A stretch of 34,682 bases of DNA from JAJYLM01 sp964547905 (GTDB taxonomy: Bacteria; JAMCPX01). A program made the position numbers and the translations under genes. The stretch spans positions 1 to 34,682 of the forward strand of contig CAZJPN010000045.1 of the NCBI GenBank assembly GCA_964547905.1, read 5' to 3'. Positions 1 to 7,430 of the stretch are shown in pieces; the stretch's first letter is position 1; every line of letters starts with the position of its first letter. The notes under the pieces were generated by a model that had not been told where the DNA came from, did not search any database, and saw only the letters and a list, made by a program, of their open reading frames with translations.

Positions 1-76
1 ACTAATTACTGACACACAAACACAAAGAAACTACGGCAATGGTAGAGATGGTGATAACACCAAAGTATGGAACAGC

Positions 77-99
77 CGTGAGAAACTCCGTTTCTCACG
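77..99. repeat. Perfect 10-bp palindrome (hairpin) with 3-nt loop
   Basis: The arms CGTGAGAAAC (77-86) and GTTTCTCACG (90-99) are perfect reverse complements around the loop TCC. There is no T-run after it, so it does not look like a simple terminator. The centre, AGAAACTCCGTTTCT, closely matches the palindrome at 6401-6436 (AGAAAGCTCCGTCT), so I treat both as one dispersed palindromic family, comparable in form to REP elements. The family relationship is inferred from the alignment by eye. Confidence 0.75.
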
Positions 100-120
100 A
101 TAGGGATGAACTTTTCTCTT

Positions 121-167
121 GACAGGTGCACTTTAAATGGGTGACAGGTGCACTTTAAATGGGTGAC
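121..167. repeat. Tandem 22-bp direct repeat (two copies plus 3 bp)
   Basis: A 22-bp unit beginning GACAGGTGCACTTTAAATGG occurs exactly at 121-142 and 143-164, and a third copy starts (GAC, 165-167) before the sequence diverges. Each unit contains an ATG (138 and 160). The repeat lies upstream of the small winged-helix gene and could change copy number by slippage. I cannot assign it to a known element. Confidence 0.9.
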
Positions 168-169
168 CC

Positions 170-200
170 CTATTCTGCTTCTATTCTGCTCTATTCTGCT
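170..200. repeat. Short tandem repeat, CTATTCTGCT x3
   Basis: The word CTATTCTGCT occurs at 170-179, 181-190 and 191-200, with one extra T between the first two copies. It abuts the 22-bp tandem repeat, so 121-200 is almost entirely repetitive. Confidence 0.85.
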
Positions 201-249
201 TCTAACAAGTATGTGCCGATCTTTTTCCGCAGCAAATACAAACGGCAGA

Positions 250-447
250 ATGAACAAAGAAAAAGAGCTGCTGCAATTCATACAGGAGAAGAAAAACGCC
301 GATGTAAGGGATTGCATGGAACGGTTTGGTATCCCGAGAAGCAGCATGAACCGCATGCTCAAAAACCTGCTTGATGCAGGCCTGATAGTTCGGGAAGGCG
401 GGAGCAGAAACGCAGTGTACTTTCCATGCGGATCGTCACAGCAATAA
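250..447 (+). CDS. Small winged-helix (HTH) protein
   Basis: A 65-residue protein starting MNKEKELLQFIQEKKNA. Predicted helices 1-10, 16-23 and 28-40 are followed by a GLIVREGG-x-RNAVYF beta-wing, the usual layout of a winged-helix DNA-binding domain of the MarR/IclR kind without any effector domain. The reading frame is open upstream to 148, through the tandem repeats, and another ATG lies at 211. I prefer 250 because the fold begins there, but no good ribosome-binding site supports any of these starts. It lies about 100 bp before the Pif1-WYL helicase on the same strand. It could be a stand-alone regulator or a remnant of a larger protein. Function unknown. Confidence 0.55.
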   Translation: MNKEKELLQFIQEKKNADVRDCMERFGIPRSSMNRMLKNLLDAGLIVREGGSRNAVYFPCGSSQQ

Positions 448-543
448 ACACAATTCGAAAACGGGACTAACTATCGGAGTGCTTGCGACAAAAGGCCGGA
501 TGTACTACGTGTAGAAAATATACGGTGTTGACTGGAAAAACTT

Positions 544-2112
544 ATGGATACAAAGAAGATCGATCTCAACGAGCAGTTTAAAAAAGCCCTGGATGTGATG
601 GAAAAGACGGACCGTCATGCGTTCGTCACCGGCAGGGCAGGAACCGGCAAGTCCACGCTCCTCGATTATTTCCGCAGCAATACAAAGAAGGAAATCGTTG
701 TGCTCGCCCCTACGGGTGTAGCTGCATTGAACGTAAAGGGACAGACCATACACTCTTTCTTCGGTTTTAAGCCCAACGTCACGCTCCAGTCCATAAAGAA
801 GCTCAGGCGTAATGAAGACATCTATAAGGAATTGGACACCGTCATTATCGACGAGGTCTCCATGGTGCGGGCCGACCTCATGGACTGCATGGACAAATTC
901 CTGAGGCTGAACGGAAGGGACAAACGTGCCCCGTTCGGCGGCATACAGATGATCTTCATCGGGGACCTGTACCAGCTTCCCCCCGTGGTCAGGGGCAAGG
1001 GAAAAGAGGCATTCAAGGATCATTATAAAAGCCCGTTCTTCTTCGATGCAAAGGTCATGAAAGGACTCGAAATGGAGTTTGTCGAGCTTGAAAAGATATA
1101 CCGTCAGAAGGACGAATCGTTTATCGCACTGCTCAATGCAATCCGCAACAACTCCGTGACCGATGAAGAGCTTCGGGGGCTGAACAGCAGATGTCAGCCG
1201 GATATCGATACAGATGTCGAGGCTACGGTAAACGGTTTTTATGTCTGGCTGACATCCACAAACGAGGCATCCGACAGGATAAACATGAAGCATCTTTCTC
1301 AATTACAAGAGGATACCCTGTATTATGAAGGCAAGATTCAGGGCGACTTTAAACAGGACGCACTGCCAACGCAGATCAACCTTCAATTGAAGATCGGCGC
1401 ACAGGTAATGCTGCTCAACAACGATCCCTACGGCAGATGGGTGAACGGGAGCATCGGCAGGATAATCGCCGCAGACGAGGAGAGCGGCGATAGAGACCTC
1501 GTAACCGTCGAACTGACGACCGGGGACATCGTCGATGTTGCACCCTACAAATGGGAGCTTTTCGACTATCAGTATGACAAAGAGAAACGGCAGATCGAGT
1601 CTGAGGTCAGCGGCTCGTTTACACAATACCCCATAAAGCTTGCATGGGCAATGACCATACATAAGAGTCAGGGAAAAACCTTCGAAAAGGTTGTAATAGA
1701 TATAGGAAAGGGCACATTCGCTACAGGGCAGATGTACGTGGCCCTCAGCAGATGCACGAGCCTTGAAGGCATTATCCTTAAAAACCCTGTAGAGAAAAGA
1801 CACATTTTCATAGACTGGCGGATAGTCAGGTTTGTAACCGATTACCAGTATAAGCTATCGGACAAGCTCTTGCCGGTTAATGATAAAATAAAGCTCTTCG
1901 AGAGCGCCATCGAGGAGAAAAAGGCACTGAAGATCGTATACCTTAAGAACAACGACACAAAATCCATACGGGTAATAACACCCATTGCTGTCGGTGAGAT
2001 GAAATACCTCGGAAAAAAATATATCGGCGTGCAGGCATTTTGTCACAAACGCAACGAAACCAGGACATTCCGTATAGACAGGATCCTCAAGATGAGCGAG
2101 GTACGTTATTAA
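544..2112 (+). CDS. Pif1/RecD-like SF1B DNA helicase with C-terminal WYL domain
   Basis: A 522-residue ATP-dependent 5'-3' DNA helicase by family. Seen in the sequence: Walker A GRAGTGKST (30-38), APTGVAA (55-61), Walker B IIDEVSM (101-107), motif III GDLYQLPPV (140-148), motif V MTIHKSQGKT (370-379) and motif VI QMYVALSRC just after it. From about residue 450 the protein ends in a WYL-type domain (KKALKIVYLKNND ... YIGVQAFCHKRNETRTFRIDRI). WYL domains bind nucleic acid or nucleotide ligands, and a Pif1-WYL protein is known from Thermotoga, where the WYL part is described as an accessory ssDNA-binding module. The likely role is resolving replication or recombination structures. No Shine-Dalgarno is obvious before the ATG. 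No nuclease partner is adjacent. Confidence 0.93.
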   Translation: MDTKKIDLNEQFKKALDVMEKTDRHAFVTGRAGTGKSTLLDYFRSNTKKEIVVLAPTGVAALNVKGQTIHSFFGFKPNVTLQSIKKLRRNEDIYKELDTVIIDEVSMVRADLMDCMDKFLRLNGRDKRAPFGGIQMIFIGDLYQLPPVVRGKGKEAFKDHYKSPFFFDAKVMKGLEMEFVELEKIYRQKDESFIALLNAIRNNSVTDEELRGLNSRCQPDIDTDVEATVNGFYVWLTSTNEASDRINMKHLSQLQEDTLYYEGKIQGDFKQDALPTQINLQLKIGAQVMLLNNDPYGRWVNGSIGRIIAADEESGDRDLVTVELTTGDIVDVAPYKWELFDYQYDKEKRQIESEVSGSFTQYPIKLAWAMTIHKSQGKTFEKVVIDIGKGTFATGQMYVALSRCTSLEGIILKNPVEKRHIFIDWRIVRFVTDYQYKLSDKLLPVNDKIKLFESAIEEKKALKIVYLKNNDTKSIRVITPIAVGEMKYLGKKYIGVQAFCHKRNETRTFRIDRILKMSEVRY

Positions 2113-2285
2113 CCCGAAATACGAACAACAATTCCATTTCTGTCGGGTACACCGTCACCCGTTACACAAATTTTTCTATTATCCCTTTCAAAGAGTACAA
2201 GGTTTTTAATGCATTTTTTGTGTTTATCCAAGCAGGGGGGCATTGGCTTTTTTTTATATCCGTCTTGTGATAGTATTTAAAAATT

Positions 2286-3044
2286 GTGACAATGAGGTTG
2301 AAAGGAAACAAAACAAAAGGGTTTAGCCCGTTAGAAGCCTTCACTCCTGGAAGTAGCGCTTCAATGAGAGCAAAGCAGCTCCCGACAGATAGGCTTCTAA
2401 CGGGGTTTACCCTGCTTGAGGCTCTTATAGCTATGGCGATACTTGCGGTTATCATGACGTTTGTGTACCTCTCTTTTTTTACTGCGTTTAAAGCGAAGTC
2501 TTATGTGGAACGGCGAAACGAAGTGTACCAGGTTGGCAATCAGATCATGTTTCACTTAAAAAGGGAGCTGAACTCTGCATTCCTTGATGTAACACCTGCA
2601 GGGACTATAGCCCCCTATACCTATTTTGTAGGTATAAAAGACGAATGGAACGGTAATCCTATGGACAAGCTGTTTTTTACGACCATGTCCCACGTTGATA
2701 TACCCCTTGGCAGCGGTGTGGCCGGTTCAGATTATGCGGCAATAGGATATGATACGCAAATCAATGAGGACAAGGATATCGTTTATCTTGTTCATAGAGA
2801 AACGCCTTTTTTTATAACCGGACCTTTGATTCAGGGAACAGGATTTGTATTGACAAGCTCTATTGTGAGTTTTGAATTGTATTATTTCGATCCGAATACA
2901 AAACAATGGCTTGATGAATGGGATACGAGATTACAGGGTACAAACTATTTACCCTACGCGGTGCTTGTCCAGTTCGTGATAAAAGATAAAAATGGCGTTG
3001 ATGTTACGTTCAGGCAGATAATCAGATTGAGGATGGCACAGTGA
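2286..3044 (+). CDS. gspJ: Type II secretion pseudopilin GspJ-like, with a duplicated prepilin motif
   Basis: A 252-residue pseudopilin of the GspJ type: prepilin-peptidase motif TG/FTLLEALIAMAIL (cleavage after Gly39 counted from the GTG start, Glu at mature +5), hydrophobic helix, then a GspJ-like globular part (RRNEVYQVGNQIMFHLKREL; FELYYFDPNTKQW; RQIIRLRMAQ). GspJ is a minor pseudopilin of the tip complex of type II secretion. The leader is abnormal: a second motif KG/FSPLEA lies about 30 residues upstream, and the intervening segment is a palindromic insert (2327-2404). Possible starts are GTG 2286, ATG 2292 and ATG 2364. The last gives an ordinary 14-residue leader (MRAKQLPTDRLLTG) preceded by GGAAG, so the true start may be 2364. 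It overlaps gspK by 4 bp. No other gsp genes are in the window. Confidence 0.85.
   Translation: MTMRLKGNKTKGFSPLEAFTPGSSASMRAKQLPTDRLLTGFTLLEALIAMAILAVIMTFVYLSFFTAFKAKSYVERRNEVYQVGNQIMFHLKRELNSAFLDVTPAGTIAPYTYFVGIKDEWNGNPMDKLFFTTMSHVDIPLGSGVAGSDYAAIGYDTQINEDKDIVYLVHRETPFFITGPLIQGTGFVLTSSIVSFELYYFDPNTKQWLDEWDTRLQGTNYLPYAVLVQFVIKDKNGVDVTFRQIIRLRMAQ
2327..2404. repeat. Inverted-repeat element inside the gspJ leader
   Basis: CCCGTTAGAAGCCT (2327-2340) and AGGCTTCTAACGGG (2391-2404) are perfect 14-bp inverted repeats separated by 50 bp. The element lies wholly inside the gspJ reading frame and keeps it open. Its arms encode SPLEA on the left and LLTG on the right, so the insert also creates a second prepilin-like motif. 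The same CCCGTTAGA...TCTAACGGG arms recur at 6401-6436, and a half-site TTCTAACGGG lies at 10174-10183 before metK. Confidence 0.85.
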
Positions 3045-4114
3045 AGAACGAACGCGGCCAAGCTCTGATCATCGTGTTGCTTATAGTGGCTATACTCGTT
3101 GCCGTGGTTGTTGAGTTCGCCTACACTACCCGTGTTAATATTGATATCACCATGCGTATGCGTGACAGCGAACAGGCAAGGAGTATAGCACTTGCAGCTA
3201 TCGAGATAGAAAAGGGGATCCTGCTTTCAGATCTCAATGTCAGTCCTAATGCAGACTATGAGGTTATCGGGGAACTCAACGAGAATGCCCAGTTATGGTC
3301 ACAGATTGCCGATTTTCCGCTTCCTATAACAGTGAAAGATAAAAACATAGGTGTTATGAGAGGACTTATAAGCGATGAGGCCGGAAAATTCGATCTCAAC
3401 GCGCTTATAGGCTCGGATACAATTACCGCAAACCAGACACTCGACGGTATATGCAGAAGGCTGTTTGAACAGCTTAAGCTTGATCCAAATACCGTTGATG
3501 TAATAGAAGACTGGATTGATTCGGATGAACTACCAAGGCCATACGGAGCTGAGAGTGAATATTATGAAAGCCTTAATCCACCGTACATGGCAAAGGATGC
3601 GCCCCTGGATTCAATAACAGAGTTAAAGATGATGAAAGGTATCGATGATAAGACCTTCAATGTACTTATGGGAAAGACTGATGTGAACGGCAAACCATTG
3701 TTACAACCGACGGATGCAATGGACAGCCCGATTTTTACCGTATTTCCTAAATACTACAACCCGAATTCACCGTTCAAAATCAATGTAAATACTGCATCCC
3801 CTGTACTTCTCGCAGCGATGTATAGTTTAGACGATTCCCAGGTGCAAGATATAATATCGACAAGAGAACAAAAACCGTTTATGGCCGTAGGTGATTTTAC
3901 CAGTGAACTTTCCAAGATAGGCGTTGACCTGAATAACCCGCAGGTGCAGGCCGTTAATGGCTATATAGATGTTAAAAGTGCTTATTTTTCAGTTGACGGC
4001 ATAGGTATTATTGAAGACGGCGTAACCTATATCATAAGAGCGGTATATTACAGGAACAGACAGAGCCGTTCTTTTACGCTCCTGTATTGGCGCGAAGAAC
4101 CGTTCAACAATTAA
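3041..4114 (+). CDS. gspK: Type II secretion pseudopilin GspK-like
   Basis: A 357-residue GspK-type minor pseudopilin. The N-terminus RG/QALIIVLLIVAILVAVVV is a prepilin leader plus helix without the usual Glu at +5, which is normal for GspK. Further features typical of the family are GLISDEAGKFDLNAL (about 107-121), DWIDSDELPRPYGAE (about 162-176) and the helix-hairpin-helix-like KINVNTASPVLLAAM (about 247-261). It would cap the pseudopilus with GspI and GspJ. The start ATG overlaps the gspJ stop by 4 bp (GTGA), so the two are translationally coupled. Core secretion genes (gspC-F, gspG) must be elsewhere. Confidence 0.92.
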   Translation: MKNERGQALIIVLLIVAILVAVVVEFAYTTRVNIDITMRMRDSEQARSIALAAIEIEKGILLSDLNVSPNADYEVIGELNENAQLWSQIADFPLPITVKDKNIGVMRGLISDEAGKFDLNALIGSDTITANQTLDGICRRLFEQLKLDPNTVDVIEDWIDSDELPRPYGAESEYYESLNPPYMAKDAPLDSITELKMMKGIDDKTFNVLMGKTDVNGKPLLQPTDAMDSPIFTVFPKYYNPNSPFKINVNTASPVLLAAMYSLDDSQVQDIISTREQKPFMAVGDFTSELSKIGVDLNNPQVQAVNGYIDVKSAYFSVDGIGIIEDGVTYIIRAVYYRNRQSRSFTLLYWREEPFNN

Positions 4115-4136
4115 CCCCCTCCACCATATCTTTTTC

Positions 4137-4165
4137 TTGATTTTTACGAGCAATTTGGATAAATA
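4137..4165 (+). promoter_or_regulatory. Predicted sigma70-type promoter for glpK
   Basis: TTGATT (4137-4142), a 17-bp spacer, then TAAATA (4160-4165). It leaves a short leader containing the GAGGAG ribosome-binding site (4174-4179) before the glpK ATG. Sequence match only. Confidence 0.45.
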
Positions 4166-4188
4166 GTATATATCGAGGAGAATATGCT

Positions 4189-5676
4189 ATGACAGAGTAT
4201 ATACTTGCTGTTGATCAGGGCACTACATCCACGAAGGCTTTGCTGATAGATCAATCTCTCAATATCGTTGCAAGCACGGGTTATGAACTTCCTCAAATAT
4301 ATCCAAGACCCGGCTGGGTCGAACATGATCCGAATACTATCTTAAAAATTACTTATGATAGTATAAAAAATGTTGTTCAGAAGGCAAACATAGATCCGCA
4401 TAAGATTGCGGTTATAGGCATAACGAATCAGAGGGAAACCACCATCCTATGGGACAAAAAGACAGGCAAGCCTGTTTACAACGCAATCGTCTGGCAATGC
4501 AAACGTACAGCCAATATTGTAGAGAAACTTAAGGCAAAAGGATATGAGAAGCTCTTCAGAAATTCTACAGGGCTTTTACTCGACCCATATTTTTCAGCAA
4601 CCAAGATAATGTGGCTCCTCAACATGATAACGGGGCTGAAGAGTAAGGCACAGAAAGGCGGAATCGCTTTCGGAACCGTGGATTCATGGCTGCTATGGCA
4701 TTTAACGGGCGGAGTGAGTCATGCAACCGATGTTAGCAATGCATCGAGGACGTTACTTTTTAACATAAAACAGCTTAAATGGGACGATAATCTGCTTAAG
4801 ATAACAAATGTTCCAAGATATATCCTGCCCGAAGTGAAACCAACGTCAGGTATATTTGGTTATACAAAAGGACTGGGATTCCTGCCGGACAACATACCAA
4901 TAGCAAGTATGGTTGGTGATCAGCAATCCGCACTTTTTGGACAGGCTTGTTTTGAAACCGGTACGGTAAAGGCAACCTATGGAACAGGCTCTTTTGTACT
5001 GTTCAATACATACGACAGATTTATTCATTCAAAACATGGACTGTTAACGACGATCGCGTGGCAGATAAAGAATAGGGTAACCTACGCTCTTGAAGGAAGT
5101 GCTATGATCTCCGGTGCTGCAGTACAATGGGCAAGAGATGGGCTTGGCATTATAAACAGATCGGATGATATAGAAGCACTCGCATCCAGTGTACCCGACA
5201 GCGGTGGTGTTGTATTTGTTCCTGCTTTAAGCGGGCTTGGCGCTCCATGGTGGAAGCCCGATGCAAAGGGTATTATAACAGGTATAACAAGGGGAACCAA
5301 CAAGGCTCATATAGCAAGGGCTATACTTGAGGGTATTGCCTTGCAGGAATATACGCTCCTCGAGGCGATGAAAGAGGATACGGGTCAGAAGATTAACTAC
5401 TTAAAGGTAGATGGTGGTGCATGCAGGGATAATCTTCTTATGCAGTTTCAGGCTGATATACTGAACATAGCTGTTATAAGACCAAAAAATATAGAAACAA
5501 CATCTCTTGGTGCTGCTATGCTTGCAGGGCTGTCTGCAGGTATATGGAAGGATATAAAAGAACTTAAGAATGTATGGAAGGAAGACAAAACATTCAGGCC
5601 TTCTATGCCTGTTGCTCAAAGAAGGGGATTCCTTTCACGCTGGGACAGTGCTATAAAAAGTATTCTTGTGATATAA
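4189..5676 (+). CDS. glpK: Glycerol kinase
   Basis: A 495-residue cytoplasmic FGGY-family kinase (Escherichia coli GlpK is 502) that phosphorylates glycerol to sn-glycerol 3-phosphate with ATP. Seen: phosphate-1 loop DQGTTSTK (9-16), substrate-side NQRET (80-84), GLLLDPYFSATK, GTVDSWLLW, catalytic-Asp region GDQQSALFGQ (243-252), GTGSFVL, and the C-terminal FGGY signature VDGGACRDNLLMQFQADIL (about 407-425). GAGGAG eight to nine bases before the ATG supports the start. No glycerol facilitator or glycerol-3-phosphate dehydrogenase is adjacent, so it may serve phospholipid recycling as well as catabolism. The 3' end faces a convergent gene across a hairpin. Confidence 0.96.
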   Translation: MTEYILAVDQGTTSTKALLIDQSLNIVASTGYELPQIYPRPGWVEHDPNTILKITYDSIKNVVQKANIDPHKIAVIGITNQRETTILWDKKTGKPVYNAIVWQCKRTANIVEKLKAKGYEKLFRNSTGLLLDPYFSATKIMWLLNMITGLKSKAQKGGIAFGTVDSWLLWHLTGGVSHATDVSNASRTLLFNIKQLKWDDNLLKITNVPRYILPEVKPTSGIFGYTKGLGFLPDNIPIASMVGDQQSALFGQACFETGTVKATYGTGSFVLFNTYDRFIHSKHGLLTTIAWQIKNRVTYALEGSAMISGAAVQWARDGLGIINRSDDIEALASSVPDSGGVVFVPALSGLGAPWWKPDAKGIITGITRGTNKAHIARAILEGIALQEYTLLEAMKEDTGQKINYLKVDGGACRDNLLMQFQADILNIAVIRPKNIETTSLGAAMLAGLSAGIWKDIKELKNVWKEDKTFRPSMPVAQRRGFLSRWDSAIKSILVI

Positions 5677-5692
5677 TGCGATAAAGTAGAAA

Positions 5693-5722
5693 AAGAAGGG
5701 CGAATCGAAATCAGCCCTTCTT
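5693..5722. terminator. Hairpin between convergent glpK and the 5782-6381 gene
   Basis: AAGAAGGGC (5693-5701) and GCCCTTCTT (5714-5722) form a perfect 9-bp stem with a 12-nt loop. It sits 17 bp after the glpK stop and could end both convergent transcripts. There is no clean U-run on either side. On the minus strand it directly follows the AATTCAA-type array. Confidence 0.55.
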
Positions 5723-5780
5723 GAATTCTGGGTCTTGAATTCTTAATTTTGAATTTTGAGTTTTAAATCTTGAGTTTCTT
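5723..5780 (-). repeat. AATTCAA-type degenerate 3' array (copy 1)
   Basis: Read on the minus strand, this stretch follows the stop codon of the 5782-6381 gene and consists of imperfect words of 7-8 nt (AAACTCAAGA, AAAACTCAAA, ATTCAAAATT, GAATTCAAGA). It is poor in G and seems unstructured, and it runs straight into the hairpin 5693-5722. Similar arrays follow the stop codons at 13327 and 16761. Confidence 0.8.
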
Positions 5781-5781
5781 A

Positions 5782-6381
5782 TTACTTATGCATATTCATG
5801 TTAGGCTGTTGTTCGTTCATACGCATACCCTGACCTTGCTGTTCGTTCATGTTCATTTCATGCTGCATCTGTTGATTGCGATTCTCCATCATTTCTTTCA
5901 TGTTCAATCTTTCCTGGTTCTGGATTTCATTTCTTATGTTATTTGAAGCAGTTATAGCAGCTTTGTCACCCGTTCGTTTTGCATGATTCTCAAATGCATT
6001 TATATTGGCATGAACTGATTTCATGACATTACCGAGTTTCAAATTGTATTTCTGTGCTATCTCGCTCCATCCCATGCCCTGTTTCTTTAAGGACAGGATC
6101 TGACTCAACGGTTGGTTTGATGCCTTTGAAAGCGCTCCTGCAATCACGATCTCTCCATCGCCATAGTGTTGTTTTACCATTGTCTCTACAGTTTTTGCAT
6201 CAAGCCCGCCCGCCTTCTCCATTAACTGCAACCGTTCTTTATTCAGAACCTGTGCCTGGGTATTTACCTGTGATTTTACTTTATTTTTTGTCTGTGTGGC
6301 AGTCTGTTCTGCAGCCATGGTTACCCCTGTTAATACAACAGCAAACGCTATTGCCCAGATACCCGTTAATACTTTTTTCAT
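5782..6381 (-). CDS. Secreted Met/Gln/Asn-rich protein of unknown function
   Basis: 199 residues with a clear signal peptide (MKKVLTGIWAIAFAVVLTGVTMA, cut near AA-EQ), so periplasmic. Residues about 25-55 are Gln/Lys-rich. A compact middle (about 70-120; DGEIVIAGALSKASNQPLSQ, KKQGMGWSEIAQKYNLKLG) looks helical and resembles a domain I recall in exported proteins of delta-proteobacteria. The tail from about 160 is Met, Gln and Asn rich (MKEMMENRNQQMQHEMNMNE) and ends NMNMHK. Met-rich periplasmic tails can bind Cu(I) or Ag(I), but that is inference. The start is firm: AAGGAGGT lies 7 nt before the ATG. A palindrome (6401-6436) lies in its leader. Confidence 0.8.
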   Translation of the reverse strand: MKKVLTGIWAIAFAVVLTGVTMAAEQTATQTKNKVKSQVNTQAQVLNKERLQLMEKAGGLDAKTVETMVKQHYGDGEIVIAGALSKASNQPLSQILSLKKQGMGWSEIAQKYNLKLGNVMKSVHANINAFENHAKRTGDKAAITASNNIRNEIQNQERLNMKEMMENRNQQMQHEMNMNEQQGQGMRMNEQQPNMNMHK

Positions 6382-6400
6382 GAATCTTACCTCCTTTTTA

Positions 6401-6436
6401 TTAATCCCGTTAGAAAGCTCCGTCTAACGGGGTTAA
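6401..6436. repeat. Palindromic element in the leader of the 5782-6381 gene
   Basis: TTAATCCCGTTAGA (6401-6414) pairs with TCTAACGGGGTTAA (6423-6436), 13 of 14 Watson-Crick plus one G-T, around the loop AAGCTCCG. It lies upstream of the ribosome-binding site of the minus-strand gene, where it would form a stable hairpin in the mRNA leader or end transcription from the upstream barrel gene. It shares arms with 2327-2404 and its centre with 77-99. Confidence 0.85.
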
Positions 6437-6454
6437 AATTACACGCATTAGTTT

Positions 6455-7279
6455 CTAAAATATCAAAGATAATCCAATTGTAAAGGTAGAAATAGTAGTT
6501 GTGATATAACTAATGGATGGGCTGTGACTCATTGAACTGCTGCCTGAAGAGCCGGGCATACCGCTTCCTGTGCCGCCCATTGCCATCGTGCCTATACCGC
6601 TGCTTGCAGAATTACTCCCGCCGTTGCTGTAAAAATTGTTTGCAGGATATGTTGTTATACCTGTAGACAATCTGTACATTGCGTATGCACCAATATATTT
6701 ATCTATTATGTAGGATGCACCCATATCAAGGGCCGTGTCCTGCTGGGAAATATCAGGGTCAATAGATGTGTCTATAGTACCCTTGAGATAGGCAAACCAG
6801 TTGTATGTAGGGTATACATACAGTCCGGCAAAAATCCCTATGAAGTTACCGTATCCTTTAATATAATAGTACAAAGGACCTGCTCCTACACTGAGTTTGT
6901 CGGTAACAGCATATCTTGGATCGAATCTCAAAGCTATGGAGTAATAGCCCCCGGTGTTCGACGTTGCTCCGAAGGTATAATTTACCAGGCCTCCAAGATT
7001 CCAATTCATGCCCACCTTATGATAAAGGCTCGCACTTATAATATGGAACTCCTGTGCGTTTGCTGTTTGTGTAAAATTCCATTCATGCGTATAGCCAATG
7101 CCCATATATGTCTTATCCGGAGGCGTATATCCGAGCGAACCGTAGAGAGTATAAAACGTGTTGTTCTGATTTGTAAAAGATACATCGCTGCCTATCCCAG
7201 GGTAAAACCCGGCATAAGCAGTAGTTGTATAAAAAAACAAAAATACAAGTAACACCAATTTCATCGATAATCTGCTCAT
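6455..7279 (-). CDS. Predicted outer-membrane beta-barrel protein
   Basis: 274 residues. Signal peptide MSRLSMKLVLLVFLFFYTTTAYA, then amphipathic strands rich in alternating aromatic residues (TFYTLYGSLGYTPPDKTYMG; YYSIALRFDPRYAV; YIGAYAMYRLSTG), ending FTIGLSLIF with the C-terminal Phe that outer-membrane barrels use for BAM-dependent insertion. A Gly/Ser/Met-rich stretch (about 216-252, GIGTMAMGGTGSGMPGSSGS) is probably a surface loop. The start is supported by GGAG five bases before the ATG. The 5782-6381 secreted gene follows on the same strand, so they may be co-transcribed with the palindrome between them. Cargo unknown. Confidence 0.8.
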   Translation of the reverse strand: MSRLSMKLVLLVFLFFYTTTAYAGFYPGIGSDVSFTNQNNTFYTLYGSLGYTPPDKTYMGIGYTHEWNFTQTANAQEFHIISASLYHKVGMNWNLGGLVNYTFGATSNTGGYYSIALRFDPRYAVTDKLSVGAGPLYYYIKGYGNFIGIFAGLYVYPTYNWFAYLKGTIDTSIDPDISQQDTALDMGASYIIDKYIGAYAMYRLSTGITTYPANNFYSNGGSNSASSGIGTMAMGGTGSGMPGSSGSSSMSHSPSISYITTTISTFTIGLSLIF

Positions 7280-7341
7280 TCTATCTCCATTTAATTTTTA
7301 AATTTTCCTTAGTCTCGGTTTACATAAGATAAGTTCATTAT

Positions 7342-7370
7342 AATATAAAACAGACTAAATTAATAATCAA
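7342..7370 (-). promoter_or_regulatory. Predicted promoter for the barrel gene
   Basis: On the minus strand: TTGATT (complement of 7365-7370), a 17-bp spacer, TATATT (complement of 7342-7347), leaving a leader of about 55 nt. Sequence match only. Confidence 0.45.
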
Positions 7371-7394
7371 TGCAAATACGTAAAAGAGATTTGG

Positions 7395-7424
7395 TTGTCC
7401 CTTTTCGATAAAATTTGTTATACA
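7395..7424 (+). promoter_or_regulatory. Predicted promoter for the corrinoid activator, possibly leaderless
   Basis: TTGTCC (7395-7400), an 18-bp spacer and TATACA (7419-7424). Transcription would start near 7431, which is the A of the ATG, and no Shine-Dalgarno precedes that ATG. This favours a leaderless mRNA. Confidence 0.35.
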
Positions 7425-7430
7425 TACATT

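Noticed and set aside
505..1302. A 265-codon open frame antisense to the Pif1 helicase
   Set aside because: It lies fully inside a gene with clear helicase motifs, has Cys- and Val-rich shadow-like composition and no ribosome-binding site.
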